Positions 1 through 9,070 of a stretch of DNA of 64,000 bases are shown piece after piece (within the stretch, counting starts at the first letter, position 1; every line of letters starts with the position of its first letter). The position numbers and the translations under genes are program-made. The stretch is from the NCBI GenBank assembly GCA_002127295.1, contig NFUV01000003.1, forward strand, positions 124,001 through 188,000, written 5' to 3'. This stretch comes from Chitinophagaceae bacterium IBVUCB2 (lineage in GTDB: Bacteria; Bacteroidota; Bacteroidia; Chitinophagales; Chitinophagaceae). Under the pieces are notes generated by a model that saw nothing but the letters and a program-made list of their open reading frames with translations, was not told the origin of the DNA and ran no database searches.

Positions 1-66
1 GGCTTTGGCTGGTTTGTATTGGTAATGGGAATTTACATTATCGTTAAAGAACTCTTTATTCGTTAA
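1..66 (+). CDS. C-terminal end of a TauE/SafE-family sulfite/sulfur exporter (partial)
   Basis: Only the last 21 codons and the TAA are in the window. The tail is hydrophobic and aromatic (GFGWFVLVMGIYIIVKELF), ending in a short basic stub, which fits the final membrane helix of TauE/SafE (TSUP) permeases. The next genes are a persulfide dioxygenase/rhodanese and two YeeE/YedE transporter parts. In Bacteroidota these commonly form a sulfur-compound import and detoxification block, which supports the call. The family assignment from 21 residues is tentative; the reading frame is clear. Confidence 0.5.
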   Translation, partial: GFGWFVLVMGIYIIVKELFIR

Positions 67-144
67 TCCTCACTGGCTTTTGTGACAAAAGTCATAGAAC
101 AGTTTCTTTCATTGTCTCAAATTTGCCACTCTAAATTGATATTT

Positions 145-1563
145 ATGAAAATAGAACAAATTTATACCGGCTGTCTTGCACAAGGTGCTTACTATATTGA
201 AAGTAATGGCGAAGCAGTAGTTATTGACCCATTGCGTGAAGTACTTCCTTACATACAAAAGGCAGAACGAAACAATGCTACGATCAAATATGTGCTGGAA
301 ACTCACTTTCATGCTGACTTTGTAAGCGGTCACTTAGACCTGAGTAAAAAAACAGGTGCTCCTATCATTTATGGTCCTAATGCAAAACCCGAATTTGAAG
401 CCCATATTGCAAAAGATGGAGAAGAATTTAAAGTAGGCAATGTAACATTGAAAGTGTTGCACACACCCGGTCACACGATGGAAAGTACTTGTTACTTATT
501 AAAAGATGAGAATGGAAAGGATGTAGCTTTATTTTCTGGCGATACATTGTTTATAGGCGATGTAGGTCGCCCTGACCTTGCACAAAAATTAGTAACTGAT
601 TTAACACAAGATAAATTAGCCGGTTATTTATTCGATTCATTGCGTAATAAAATCATGCCATTGGATAATGACATTATCGTTTATCCTGCACATGGTGCTG
701 GCAGTGCTTGCGGTAAAAATATGAGCAAGGAAACTACTGATACCTTAGGGCACCAGAAACAAACAAACTATGCGTTGAGGGCTGATATGACGAAAGAAGA
801 ATTCATCAAAGAAGTAACAACTGGTTTGGTAGCTCCCCCAGCCTATTTCCCATTGAATGTAATGATGAATATACAGGGCTATGATAGTATTGATAAAGTA
901 TTGGAAAGAGGTCAGCATGCATTAAGTCCAGAAGCATTTGAAGCTGCGGCGAACGAAACAAGTGCTCTGGTATTGGATACCCGGGATCCGCAAACATTTG
1001 CCAAAGGCTTTGTTCCCAACGCTGTTAATATCGGTATTGATGGAAGTTTTGCACCGTGGGTTGGTACAATGATCCCAGACATCAAACAAGAAATATTGCT
1101 GGTAACTGACGAAGGCCGTGAAGAAGAAGTAATAACAAGATTGGCAAGAGTTGGTTACGACTATACCATTGGTTACCTGAAAGGAGGATTTGATGCCTGG
1201 AAAAATGCCGGTAAAGAAGTTGACCATATTACCTCCATTAATGCAGATGAGTTGGCCGCCATAATGGATAAAGAAAAAGTAAATGTGCTGGATGTTCGTA
1301 AGAAAAGCGAATACCAGAGTGAGCATATCCTTGATGCAGAAAATGCACCGCTGGATTTTATTAACGAGAGTATGGCGCAGATTGACAAAGACAAAACCTA
1401 TTATGTGCATTGTGCCGGCGGTTATCGTTCTATGATATTTAATTCTATTCTCCGGGCAAGAGGTTTTGATAAACTGGTTGACGTAAAAGGTGGCTTTAAG
1501 GAAATTAAAGAAACTGGCAAATTCAACATTACCGATTACGTTTGTCCTACTACACTTTTATAA
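145..1563 (+). CDS. MBL-fold persulfide dioxygenase (ETHE1-like) with two C-terminal rhodanese domains
   Basis: The protein has 472 residues from the ATG at 145; a GTG 21 codons upstream is open but adds no family sequence. The N-terminal metallo-beta-lactamase domain (about 1-230) carries the metal motif H54-F-H56-A-D58-xxxx-H63, then H110 in a TPGH motif and D133 in SGDTLF. Two rhodanese domains follow. In the first, the catalytic-loop cysteine is replaced (VTDEGREEE), so it is probably structural. The second has an intact VHCAGGYRS loop. Family members oxidise glutathione or protein persulfide to sulfite, and the rhodanese passes sulfane sulfur. It lies between sulfur exporter and importer genes, which suggests a sulfide/thiosulfate handling operon. 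Confidence 0.88.
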   Translation: MKIEQIYTGCLAQGAYYIESNGEAVVIDPLREVLPYIQKAERNNATIKYVLETHFHADFVSGHLDLSKKTGAPIIYGPNAKPEFEAHIAKDGEEFKVGNVTLKVLHTPGHTMESTCYLLKDENGKDVALFSGDTLFIGDVGRPDLAQKLVTDLTQDKLAGYLFDSLRNKIMPLDNDIIVYPAHGAGSACGKNMSKETTDTLGHQKQTNYALRADMTKEEFIKEVTTGLVAPPAYFPLNVMMNIQGYDSIDKVLERGQHALSPEAFEAAANETSALVLDTRDPQTFAKGFVPNAVNIGIDGSFAPWVGTMIPDIKQEILLVTDEGREEEVITRLARVGYDYTIGYLKGGFDAWKNAGKEVDHITSINADELAAIMDKEKVNVLDVRKKSEYQSEHILDAENAPLDFINESMAQIDKDKTYYVHCAGGYRSMIFNSILRARGFDKLVDVKGGFKEIKETGKFNITDYVCPTTLL

Positions 1564-1590
1564 AATTTAAGAAGAAACAAAAATATAAAC

Positions 1591-2154
1591 ATGATTGACT
1601 GGTTAAAACAGCCCTGGCCCTGGTATGTAGCGGGACCATTAATTGGACTAATGGTTCCTGCATTGTTATTATTAGGTAACAAAGCATTTGGTATCTCTTC
1701 ATCATTGAGGCATATCTGCGCATCCTGTATTCCTTCTAAAATTGCCTTCTTTCAATATGATTGGAAAAAAGAAGTGTGGAATTTGTTTTTTGTAGCTGGT
1801 GTTTTATTAGGAGGTATAATAGTTTTTATTTTTTTACAAAACCCTAACCCCGTAGCTGTAAACCCAAAATTGGCAGTTGAGATGCAGCAATACGGTATTA
1901 CTGATTATACAGGTCTTGTTCCTGCAGAACTTTTCAACTGGAATACACTTTTTTCGCTAAAAGGAATAATAATGATGATTGGTGGCGGTTTCTTAGTTGG
2001 TTTTGGAACAAGGTATGCCGGTGGATGCACCAGCGGTCATGCTATAATGGGACTATCTAACTTGCAATGGCCATCATTAGTAGCAACCATCAGTTTTATG
2101 GCAGGTGGTTTCCTGGTTGCCAATTTCGTTCTTCCTTTTATTTTAAAATTGTAA
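1591..2154 (+). CDS. YeeE/YedE (TsuA-like) sulfur-compound transporter, first half
   Basis: This is a 187-residue membrane protein with about four to five hydrophobic segments (roughly 12-33, 63-82, 123-141, 160-185). It carries the conserved cysteine motif [11 protein letters not shown] around Cys146 and a second pair, Cys43 and Cys46 (HICASC). YeeE/YedE proteins import thiosulfate or related sulfur species through conserved membrane cysteines. Many Bacteroidota split the family into two consecutive short genes, as here: the next gene starts 6 nt after this stop. It probably works with its neighbour as a pair and feeds the dioxygenase/rhodanese upstream. The exact substrate is inferred. Confidence 0.85.
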   Translation: MIDWLKQPWPWYVAGPLIGLMVPALLLLGNKAFGISSSLRHICASCIPSKIAFFQYDWKKEVWNLFFVAGVLLGGIIVFIFLQNPNPVAVNPKLAVEMQQYGITDYTGLVPAELFNWNTLFSLKGIIMMIGGGFLVGFGTRYAGGCTSGHAIMGLSNLQWPSLVATISFMAGGFLVANFVLPFILKL

Positions 2155-2160
2155 TCTGTT

Positions 2161-2685
2161 ATGGAAACAATAAAAGAAAAACAACATCATAACTTTCTTA
2201 CTGAAAACACCGACTTTGAAGTCCGTTCGCTGGATTCAATTTGTGTAAATGAATCCGAATTAAAACATCCCTGGTGGTTTAACCTCAAATATCTTTTTGC
2301 AGGTTTACTATTTGGCATCATCCTCGTTAAGTCCGAAGTAATTTCCTGGTTTCGTATACAGGAAATGTTCCGGCTGCAAAGTTTTCACATGTTTGGTGTA
2401 ATTGGTTCTGCCATAGTAGTGGGAATTATTTCTATATGGCTGATTAAAAAGTATAAAATCAAAACCATTTATGGTGAACCTATTGAGTTTGTCAATAAGA
2501 AATTTAATAAGGGAAATATTTACGGTGGATTACTATTTGGTTTTGGCTGGGCAATAACTGGCGCCTGTCCCGGACCATTATTTGCCCAAATTGGAAATGG
2601 GGCAACTGTTGTAATTGTAACACTATTGAGTGCTATTGCAGGCACCTGGGTATATGGCCGGTTAAGAGAAAAGCTTCCTCATTGA
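2161..2685 (+). CDS. DUF6691 / YeeE-YedE family transporter, second half
   Basis: The protein has 174 residues. A soluble N-terminus of about 38 residues precedes membrane segments near 42-58, 78-96, 120-136 and 146-166. The motif GWAITGACPGPLFAQIGNG (Cys136) is the counterpart of the cysteine motif in the preceding gene. DUF6691 proteins are typically encoded directly after a YeeE/YedE half and are thought to complete the transporter. The start lies 6 nt after the preceding stop, so the two are surely co-transcribed. Confidence 0.83.
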   Translation: METIKEKQHHNFLTENTDFEVRSLDSICVNESELKHPWWFNLKYLFAGLLFGIILVKSEVISWFRIQEMFRLQSFHMFGVIGSAIVVGIISIWLIKKYKIKTIYGEPIEFVNKKFNKGNIYGGLLFGFGWAITGACPGPLFAQIGNGATVVIVTLLSAIAGTWVYGRLREKLPH

Positions 2686-2738
2686 TTTTAGTCAATGTTA
2701 TTCTGTATTGAATAGCCGACCTTTGTGGTTCAGAAAAA

Positions 2739-3206
2739 ATGAAAAAGATGGATGAGAAAAAAGTGAGCCGCGGTTATTTATCGTCTACTTTAAGTTGCCG
2801 TTGCCCCCGTTGCAGAGATGGAAAATTATTTCAACATGGCACCAGCATTAGCTTCAAGAAAAATATGTTGATGCATAAGGAATGTACTGTTTGTGGTCAA
2901 CCTACTGAGATAGAAGTAGGCTTTTACTATGGCACCAGTTATGTTAGTTATGTATTGGCAGTAGCAATTTGTGTAGCCAGTTTTATTGCATGGTATGTAC
3001 TTATTGGTATCTCTACGAATGATAATCGATTTTTTATGTGGCTCGGCTTTAATGCTGTATTGCTGATTTTATTGCAGCCCTGGTTAATGCGATTAAGCCG
3101 CAGTCTCTGGATTTCGTGGTTTGTAAAATATGATCCTGATTGGAAAGAACATAAACCAATGGATGTATCAGAAAGAATGAACCCTGACCAGGCGAATAAC
3201 TGGTAA
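2739..3206 (+). CDS. DUF983 family membrane protein
   Basis: The protein has 155 residues. An N-terminal cysteine-rich segment ([14 protein letters not shown], Cys20/22/25, then CTVCG with Cys49/52) looks like a small zinc ribbon. Two hydrophobic segments follow, near 70-92 and 102-120. This layout is characteristic of DUF983 proteins, whose function is not established. An ATG three codons downstream is an alternative start. It is 53 nt downstream of the sulfur transporter pair and may be separate from that operon. The family call is by motif recognition. Confidence 0.8.
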   Translation: MKKMDEKKVSRGYLSSTLSCRCPRCRDGKLFQHGTSISFKKNMLMHKECTVCGQPTEIEVGFYYGTSYVSYVLAVAICVASFIAWYVLIGISTNDNRFFMWLGFNAVLLILLQPWLMRLSRSLWISWFVKYDPDWKEHKPMDVSERMNPDQANNW

Positions 3207-3258
3207 TTTCAAATAACTAAGCTTAAGGCAATAATCCCTATTTTTGCTGCCCTTTAAT

Positions 3259-3345
3259 GGAGACGTGTCCGAGTGGTTGAAGGAGCACGCCTGGAAAGTG
3301 TGTATACGGGAAACTGTATCAAGGGTTCGAATCCCTTCGTCTCCG
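3259..3345 (+). tRNA. tRNA-Ser (anticodon GGA)
   Basis: The acceptor stem GGAGACG (3259-3265) pairs with CGTCTCC (3338-3344), with discriminator G at 3345. The anticodon arm CACGC-CTGGAAA-GTGTG places GGA at 3293-3295. A long variable arm (TATACGGGAAACTGTA) marks a class II serine tRNA. The T arm is AAGGG-TTCGAAT-CCCTT. CCA is not encoded. A terminator hairpin follows directly. Confidence 0.96.
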
Positions 3346-3350
3346 CCCCT

Positions 3351-3381
3351 ACCCGCCATAGCTTTGCAAGGCGGGTTTTTA
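3351..3381 (+). terminator. Rho-independent terminator after tRNA-Ser
   Basis: ACCCGCC (3351-3357) and GGCGGGT (3370-3376) form a 7-bp GC-rich stem with a 12-nt loop, followed by TTTT. It lies 5 nt after the tRNA and touches the 3' end of the convergent TatD gene. Confidence 0.85.
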
Positions 3382-4146
3382 CATCCCAAACAATTTCCGG
3401 GCATTAGCAGTAGTTATTTTCGCTACTTCTTCTATTGATATATTCTTAAGAGTGCTTAATTTTTCTACCACATATTTCAAATAGGACGGTTCATTTCTTT
3501 TACCTCTAAAGGGCACTGGAGCTAAATAAGGTGCATCTGTTTCTAATACTATGTTTTCCAAACTTACCGACTCCATTACCTTATCAAGCCCCGAGTTTTT
3601 AAATGTTACTACTCCTCCTATACCGAGATAAAAACCAAGCCCAATTATTTTCTGTGCCTGTTCCATATTACCGGAAAAACAATGAAAAACACCAGTAAGT
3701 TGTCCTTTTTGATGGGCTGCTACCACATTAATACATTCATCCGTCGATTCCCTGGAGTGAATAACAATAGGGATATTATACTCCAAAGCCCACTCAATTT
3801 GTTCATTAAATGCAGCGTACTGATGTTCTGTAAAAGTCTTATCCCAGTAAAAATCGAGTCCAATTTCTCCAACTGCTTTAAACCGTTGCTTTTCCAAATA
3901 ACTCCTGGCAATTGCAAGTTCCTCTTTATAGTTTTCTTTTACCGAACAAGGGTGCAGCCCCATCATACTCAGGCATTGATCCGGGAGACTTTTCTCTAGT
4001 TCCAACATCTGCTGGTGAGTAGAAGAATCTATCGCTGGCATTAATATCTTACCCACTCCCTCCTTTTCAGCTCTTTTCAACATTTCTGCTAATTCCGGCT
4101 CAAATTCGGGCAAGTAAATATGGGAATGGGTGTCTATCAGCATCAT
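3379..4146 (-). CDS. TatD family metal-dependent deoxyribonuclease/hydrolase
   Basis: The protein has 255 residues from the ATG at 4146; an upstream in-frame TTG (4152) is less likely. The N-terminus carries the metal motif DTHSHIY. Further metal ligands are in the [11 protein letters not shown] segment (Glu), VIHSRES (His), FHCFSG (His) and [10 protein letters not shown] (Asp). All are typical of the TatD amidohydrolase-like TIM barrel, and the length is the family norm (about 255-265). Members act as 3'-5' exonucleases or DNases in DNA repair and turnover. It converges on tRNA-Ser and shares its terminator region. Confidence 0.93.
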   Translation of the reverse strand: MMLIDTHSHIYLPEFEPELAEMLKRAEKEGVGKILMPAIDSSTHQQMLELEKSLPDQCLSMMGLHPCSVKENYKEELAIARSYLEKQRFKAVGEIGLDFYWDKTFTEHQYAAFNEQIEWALEYNIPIVIHSRESTDECINVVAAHQKGQLTGVFHCFSGNMEQAQKIIGLGFYLGIGGVVTFKNSGLDKVMESVSLENIVLETDAPYLAPVPFRGKRNEPSYLKYVVEKLSTLKNISIEEVAKITTANARKLFGM

Positions 4147-4260
4147 TTTCAATGCGTTTCAGGTACAAAAATCTGTAAAAAAAATTAAGAAACCTTTAAA
4201 CTTTGGTCAATAAACACCATCCTATAGCCGTTAATTATTTAAATTTCTAAAACTGTGTTT

Positions 4261-5148
4261 ATGAAAATCTGTTTCCGTTATAACCAATTTCTCCCCTTAA
4301 TCCTCTTTTTCAGTCTTTTATTGATTGTTTCCTGTCAAAAAGAAAATAGCCAGGACCCAGCCGAAGAACAAGAGGCTTCTATTGTTTCCAGCGAAGCTGA
4401 TGCTGAAGCAGAAATCGTTTTTAACGAAGTGTTTGATGAAACAGTGGGGGTGAATAATGAAGTTGGGATGGAAGGTATTGGTAGCCTTGATCGGGTAAAC
4501 CCTAACCCTTGTTATACAGTTACTGTTACAAGGCTTAATCCCCCGGATCTGTTTCCTGTAAAAGTGGTGATCGACTTTGGATCAACTCCATGCAGGGGGC
4601 TCGATGGTCATTATAGAAGAGGTAAGATTATTACCGTTTATACAGGCAGATTATTGAATGCGGGATCTATTGCAACTACCACTTTTGATGGTTTTTATGT
4701 AGACACTATAAGAGTGGAAGGCACACATAAAATTGAAAATACCAGTGCTTCAAATCTTACCCGCCAGTTTACGGTTGATGTTACAAACGCCAGGCTTACA
4801 AAACCAAGTGGCAATTTTGTAGAATGGAATAATCATAAAGTGATCACCCAATTGGAAGGTCTTGCCACTCCTTTTGTTCCCCTGGATGATGTATTTAAAA
4901 TTGAAGGCTCTGCAAATGGCCGTGTGCAAAGAGGCAGATTGGTAGTGGCTTGGGAATCAAATATTATTGAACCCCTGTTTAAAAGGTTTAACTGTCGCTG
5001 GATTGTAAGAGGAAAAGTACGCACCGTACGCCGCAATACGAATGCTGCGGGACCATGGGTAGCAGTGTTGGACTTCGGTAACGGTACTTGCGACAACCTG
5101 GCCGTGGTAACAATAAACGGGGTTTCCAGACAAATTACTTTGCGGTAA
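4261..5148 (+). CDS. Hypothetical lipoprotein
   Basis: The protein has 295 residues from the ATG at 4261; a GTG two codons earlier is also open. A basic N-terminus and hydrophobic stretch end in a lipobox-like IVSC-Q, so it is predicted to be lipidated at about Cys25. An acidic, low-complexity linker rich in Glu/Ala follows. The body is probably beta-rich and repeats a short motif: VVIDFGSTPCRGLDG near the middle recurs as AVLDFGNGTCDNLAVVTING near the C-terminus, suggesting two similar halves. I recognise no enzymatic motif. It stands alone and is closed by a strong terminator. Confidence 0.75.
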   Translation: MKICFRYNQFLPLILFFSLLLIVSCQKENSQDPAEEQEASIVSSEADAEAEIVFNEVFDETVGVNNEVGMEGIGSLDRVNPNPCYTVTVTRLNPPDLFPVKVVIDFGSTPCRGLDGHYRRGKIITVYTGRLLNAGSIATTTFDGFYVDTIRVEGTHKIENTSASNLTRQFTVDVTNARLTKPSGNFVEWNNHKVITQLEGLATPFVPLDDVFKIEGSANGRVQRGRLVVAWESNIIEPLFKRFNCRWIVRGKVRTVRRNTNAAGPWVAVLDFGNGTCDNLAVVTINGVSRQITLR

Positions 5149-5201
5149 TTAAAAAATTATTATACCTTTAAATCAGTTTTCATAGGGTACGGATTAAAAA
5201 C

Positions 5202-5236
5202 GGGCCAGGGTTTCTACCCAGGCCCTAACTTTTTTA
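5202..5236 (+). terminator. Rho-independent terminator after the 4.3-5.1 kb lipoprotein gene
   Basis: GGGCC-A-GGGT (5202-5211) pairs with ACCC-A-GGCCC (5216-5225) across a TTCT loop. TAACTTTTTTA follows. It lies 53 nt after the lipoprotein stop. Confidence 0.85.
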
Positions 5237-5253
5237 TACCCGAACCGATTTTT

Positions 5254-5886
5254 TTAGTGCTGTAAAGACCGAAAAACAAACCCTTGTTCAGAAAAAAATT
5301 GGAGCACTTGTGGCAAAACAAATTGCAATTTGTCAAAAGCCTTCTCACTATCATGAAAAACGATAATTGAACCAGCTCCTGCATTACCAACTACATTTTT
5401 AAGACAGCTTTCATTACTTAAAGACTCATCAAAATCGCCGCTCAACACATCCCACATTACAATTTTTGAAGATTTATTATTTAAAACAACATTTACCTGG
5501 CTGGCTTGCGATGAACGGATTCTTCCATAAGGCGGTCTGAATAACGATGAATTAATATGCGTTGAAGCTTCAGCAATATCATCGAGGTATGTTTGCTTTT
5601 TTGTTTTCCAACCATTCAAATGGTTTTGTGTATGATTGCCTGTTGTATGACCTTCTTCTACTATTCGTTTGTAGATAGCAGGATATTCAACCACATTTTT
5701 ACCAATGCAAAAAAAAGTAGCTTTTGCATTATATTTTTTTAGCGCATCTAAAACATAAGGGGTGGCCATTGGATGAGGTCCATCATCAAAGCTGAGGTAA
5801 ATGATTTTTTCTTCTGTAACAACACTCCATAGCCGTTGCGGATACAGTTTCTTCAACCACCAGGGAGTTTTTACAAAATAATTCAT
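5254..5886 (-). CDS. Polysaccharide deacetylase (NodB homology, CE4)
   Basis: The protein has 210 residues from the ATG at 5886; upstream in-frame codons run into a repeat-like intergenic sequence. The NodB domain motifs are present in order: SFDDGPHP (catalytic and metal Asp pair), GNHTQNH (the HxxxH metal ligands with H-T-x-x-H spacing), RPPYGRIR, and a C-terminal IIVFHDSEKA histidine motif. Such enzymes remove N-acetyl groups from peptidoglycan or exported polysaccharide. The lack of an obvious signal peptide beyond the short N-terminus leaves the location uncertain. It is divergent from gltX, separated by about 120 nt. Confidence 0.9.
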   Translation of the reverse strand: MNYFVKTPWWLKKLYPQRLWSVVTEEKIIYLSFDDGPHPMATPYVLDALKKYNAKATFFCIGKNVVEYPAIYKRIVEEGHTTGNHTQNHLNGWKTKKQTYLDDIAEASTHINSSLFRPPYGRIRSSQASQVNVVLNNKSSKIVMWDVLSGDFDESLSNESCLKNVVGNAGAGSIIVFHDSEKAFDKLQFVLPQVLQFFSEQGFVFRSLQH

Positions 5887-5896
5887 ACGTAATAAA

Positions 5897-5930
5897 AGGC
5901 ACAAGTTACAAGGAACTAAGTACAAGAAAC
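5897..5930. repeat. Short degenerate CAAG-rich intergenic repeat
   Basis: Imperfect direct repeats of the form GGCACAAGTTACAAGGAACTAAGTACAAG lie between the deacetylase and gltX. Similar runs occur at about 27.4 kb and 29.9 kb in this window. This appears to be a genome-wide intergenic filler type. Confidence 0.4.
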
Positions 5931-5970
5931 TCTATAAACCAAAACGTCCTTTTGTAGATGTCTTGCATTC

Positions 5971-6000
5971 TTGTCCCTTGTTTCATCCTCGTTATCTTTG
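5971..6000 (+). promoter_or_regulatory. Bacteroidota-type promoter of gltX
   Basis: TTG (5971-5973), 19 nt, then TATCTTTG (5993-6000) matches the -33/-7 pattern of the Bacteroidota primary sigma factor. The gltX ATG begins only 6 nt after the -7 box, so the mRNA would be almost leaderless. Confidence 0.6.
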
Positions 6001-6006
6001 CAGCCT

Positions 6007-7527
6007 ATGAGTAAAAGAGTGAGAGTTCGCTTTGCGCCAAGTCCTACCGGTGGTTTGCACCTGGGTGGCGTACGAACAGTTTTATACAATTATTTATTTG
6101 CAAAAAAATATGGTGGTGATTTTTTAGTTCGGATCGAAGACACCGACCAAAGCCGCTATGTAGCCGGTGCAGAAGAATATATTTTTGACACTTTGAAGTG
6201 GTGCGGATTGCAACCGGATGAAAGTGTACAACATGGCGGCAACTACGGGCCATATAGACAGAGTGAGAGAAAAGAAAGCTACCGGCAATATGCTGAGCAA
6301 TTAGTAAAAGACGGTTATGCATATTATGCATTTGATACACCCGAAGAGTTAGAGAAAATGCGGCAGGATTTCAAAACCGACCAAAATCCATCGCCGCAAT
6401 ACGACCATACGATTCGTATGAAAATGCGGAACTCTCTGACCTTATCTGCCGATGAAACACAAAAATTATTAGCAGCACAAACAAGACATGTGATCCGTAT
6501 TAAAATGCCGGAGCATGAAACAGTGAGTTTTACTGATATGATAAGGGGTGAAGTAAAATTTGAAACTTCTTTAGTGGATGATAAAGTGTTGTTGAAAGCG
6601 GATGGAATGCCGACTTATCACCTGGCAGTTGTTGTTGATGATCATTTGATGGAGATCAGTCATGCATTCAGAGGAGAGGAATGGTTGCCTTCTGCACCGG
6701 TTCATATTTTACTCTGGAAATATTTATTCGGAATTGAGAACATGCCGCATTGGGCCCATTTCCCTCTAATACTTGGCCCGAACGGAAAGCTGAGCAAAAG
6801 AGATGGTGCTAAATATGGGTTCCCGGTGTTTGCTATGAACTGGACTGATCCCAAAACAGGTGAGTTGACAGAAGGATTTAAAGAAAAAGGGTTCTTACCC
6901 GGCGCATTCCTTAACCTGCTGGCATTGCTTGGATGGAATGATGGTGGTGAACAGGAAATTTTTTCGATGGATGAATTGATAGATAAATTTTCGATGGAAA
7001 GAGTGCATAGTGCCGGTGCAAAGTTTGATTATGAAAAAGCAAAGTGGTTCAATCATGAATGGATAAAAAAGTCGGGAGTCATGAGCCTGAAGCCCGGGGT
7101 TAAAACACTGCTGGAGCAAAGTGCTGTTACTGTTGCTGATGATGATTTGCTGGAGAAAGTAATTGAATTGGTAAAAGACCGTTGCACTCTATTGCCTGAT
7201 TTTGTTCAGCATGCTGCTTTCTTTTTCAAAACACCCGATACATGGGATGCAGATGCAGTAAAACCGAAATGGAATGAGGATAAGAAAAATTTCTTCCTTG
7301 CATACACTGAAAAACTGCAGACCGCAACAGAATGGAATGCCATTGCATTAGAAAATAGTTTTAAAGAACTGGCTGCAGAAAAAAATATTAAACCGGGAGA
7401 ATTACAACTTCCTTTCCGCATTATGCTGGTAGGAGGAAAATTTGGACCGCCGGTATTTAACATTGCAGAATTGTTGGGTAAAGAAGAAACTGTTACAAGG
7501 ATTAAAAATGCGTTAGTAGTTTTTTAA
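6007..7527 (+). CDS. gltX: Glutamate--tRNA ligase
   Basis: The protein has 506 residues from the ATG at 6007; upstream open codons lie inside the promoter. It is a class I aminoacyl-tRNA synthetase with the HIGH-type motif at 11-21 (PSPTGGLHLGG), the glutamate-specific continuation RTVLYNYL, and a KMSKS-type loop KLSKRDG near residue 258. The C-terminal anticodon-binding domain is present. The length is normal for Bacteroidota GltX. It charges tRNA-Glu for translation and tetrapyrrole synthesis. It converges with an aldo/keto reductase, with only 13 nt between the stops and no obvious terminator. Confidence 0.96.
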   Translation: MSKRVRVRFAPSPTGGLHLGGVRTVLYNYLFAKKYGGDFLVRIEDTDQSRYVAGAEEYIFDTLKWCGLQPDESVQHGGNYGPYRQSERKESYRQYAEQLVKDGYAYYAFDTPEELEKMRQDFKTDQNPSPQYDHTIRMKMRNSLTLSADETQKLLAAQTRHVIRIKMPEHETVSFTDMIRGEVKFETSLVDDKVLLKADGMPTYHLAVVVDDHLMEISHAFRGEEWLPSAPVHILLWKYLFGIENMPHWAHFPLILGPNGKLSKRDGAKYGFPVFAMNWTDPKTGELTEGFKEKGFLPGAFLNLLALLGWNDGGEQEIFSMDELIDKFSMERVHSAGAKFDYEKAKWFNHEWIKKSGVMSLKPGVKTLLEQSAVTVADDDLLEKVIELVKDRCTLLPDFVQHAAFFFKTPDTWDADAVKPKWNEDKKNFFLAYTEKLQTATEWNAIALENSFKELAAEKNIKPGELQLPFRIMLVGGKFGPPVFNIAELLGKEETVTRIKNALVVF

Positions 7528-7540
7528 ATACTAGCAGTAA

Positions 7541-8530
7541 TTATCCCTGTTGTTGTATCAACTGCATCACTTCTGCAAAACTTTCTTTTCCCAACTGCTC
7601 AATTAATAACTTGTCTTCAGGAAGCAACTTAAATAGTCCGCTTGTATTTTGTTCCGTTTGTTTTGGAGTCCTTATACCCGGTATAATGGTTGACACTTCC
7701 GGGTAACTGAGTATATAACTCAATGCCAATTGGGTTTTGGTACAATTATATTTAGCACACAAATTCCAAACAGGTTGCAAAGCAATATTGGCGGCTTCAA
7801 TTACAGGTGTCACCAACCTGTTTTTGCGGTGATCTGTATCAGAAAAAGATACGCCGGTATCAAATTTACCAGTCAGCAATCCGAATTGTAAAGGCATCCT
7901 CGCAATAATTCCACAACCATTTGCTGCCGCTGCAGAAAAAAGAGTCAATGCTTTTTGATTCAGCAGGTTCAATACCAACTGGAACCCATTACCCAGTTTC
8001 ATCTTCATCAAAAATTCAGCTTCAGGCGATGGGTCGAATGTATTTAACGATAAACCCCAGTAGCGGATCTTGCCTTGTTGTTGCAGTAATTGCATTGCTT
8101 CTATGCATTCTCCTTCTTGGAGATGCGGTAACCGGGCCGTATGCAACTGGTAGTAATCAATCACATTCCGTTGCAGCCGCCGGAGACTTTCTTCACAGGC
8201 ATTTAGTATATGCTCTTTTGAATAATCCGTGGTGAACTGGTTATTATGGGAAACATTCCCCACTTTTGTTGCGATGATGATTTCCTTATTCTTTCCAATT
8301 GTTTTTCCCAGTAACTCTTCCGAATGGCCTAAACCATAAATGTCTGCTGTATCAAAAAAATTAATACCCGCATCCAGCGCTGCATAAATTGCATTTTCTG
8401 AAACAGCATCATCCGAATCACCCCAACCAATAGAAGTAGAACCAATCATCGCTCCGCCACCGATGGCCCAGGCTCCAAACCCGATCTCACTTACTTTTAG
8501 GTCAGTGTTTCCAAACTTTCTGTATTCCAT
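7541..8530 (-). CDS. Aldo/keto reductase
   Basis: The protein has 329 residues from the ATG at 8530 (MEYRKFGNTDLKVSEIGFG). It has the AKR signature: catalytic Asp and Tyr in FFDTADIYGLGHSE, Lys in IIIATKVG, and His in DYYQLHTAR. The C-terminal NADPH-binding segment SYILSYPEVSTIIPGIRTPKQ is also present. It is probably an NADPH-dependent oxidoreductase on carbonyl substrates (AKR11/12-like); the substrate cannot be told. It is divergent from the B12-binding protein gene, 61 nt away. Confidence 0.92.
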   Translation of the reverse strand: MEYRKFGNTDLKVSEIGFGAWAIGGGAMIGSTSIGWGDSDDAVSENAIYAALDAGINFFDTADIYGLGHSEELLGKTIGKNKEIIIATKVGNVSHNNQFTTDYSKEHILNACEESLRRLQRNVIDYYQLHTARLPHLQEGECIEAMQLLQQQGKIRYWGLSLNTFDPSPEAEFLMKMKLGNGFQLVLNLLNQKALTLFSAAAANGCGIIARMPLQFGLLTGKFDTGVSFSDTDHRKNRLVTPVIEAANIALQPVWNLCAKYNCTKTQLALSYILSYPEVSTIIPGIRTPKQTEQNTSGLFKLLPEDKLLIEQLGKESFAEVMQLIQQQG

Positions 8531-8591
8531 GCTGTAATTTACAAAGCCGTTGGCTAAAGAAATGTATTTTTGAAGATATAAGATTGCCGGT

Positions 8592-8999
8592 ATGAACAGA
8601 CCCGTAAGAGTATTAGTTGCCAAAGTAGGATTAGATGGTCATGACCGTGGTGCCAAGGTTATTGCTACGGCATTAAGGGATGCAGGTATGGAAGTAATTT
8701 ATACCGGACTTCGCCAAACTCCCGAAATGGTGGTGAATGCTGCGTTGCAGGAAGACGTAGATGCAATCGGCATCAGTATTCTTTCCGGCGCACACAATAC
8801 CATTTTTCCAAAAGTAATTGCATTAATGAAAGAAAAGAAAATGGATGATGTATTGTTGACAGGAGGTGGCATCATTCCCGAAGACGATATGAAAACCCTG
8901 AATGAAATGGGTGTAGGAAAATTATTTGCTCCCGGCACTCCAACTTCTGAAATCAGTCAGTATATTACAGCATGGGTGAAAGAACATCGTAGTTTCTAA
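8592..8999 (+). CDS. Stand-alone cobalamin-binding domain protein (methylmalonyl-CoA mutase C-terminal type)
   Basis: The protein has 135 residues and consists of just the B12-binding domain. The base-off/His-on motif DxHxxG is Asp15-x-His17-x-x-Gly20, followed by SILSGAHN and [12 protein letters not shown], the other cobalamin loops of the methylmalonyl-CoA mutase small domain. Such domains partner a separately encoded catalytic chain of an acyl-CoA mutase. No large subunit is in this window, although a methylmalonyl-CoA epimerase lies at 32.3 kb. It could serve methylmalonyl-CoA, isobutyryl-CoA or another acyl-CoA mutase. Confidence 0.88.
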   Translation: MNRPVRVLVAKVGLDGHDRGAKVIATALRDAGMEVIYTGLRQTPEMVVNAALQEDVDAIGISILSGAHNTIFPKVIALMKEKKMDDVLLTGGGIIPEDDMKTLNEMGVGKLFAPGTPTSEISQYITAWVKEHRSF

Positions 9000-9070
9000 A
9001 CCCCGTTGCCCCTTCGATTGCTTCCACCAGTTTATTTTTCACATTTATTCTTTTGTAATTTCATTGGAAT

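Noticed and set aside
922-1410. Minus-strand 162-residue frame
   Set aside because: It is antisense to the well-supported persulfide dioxygenase/rhodanese gene.
3168-3404. Minus-strand 78-residue reading frame over the tRNA gene
   Set aside because: It is antisense to tRNA-Ser; its middle is simply the translated reverse complement of the tRNA, a classic false gene call.
3244-3438. Plus-strand 64-residue reading frame over tRNA-Ser
   Set aside because: It is the tRNA and its terminator read as protein.
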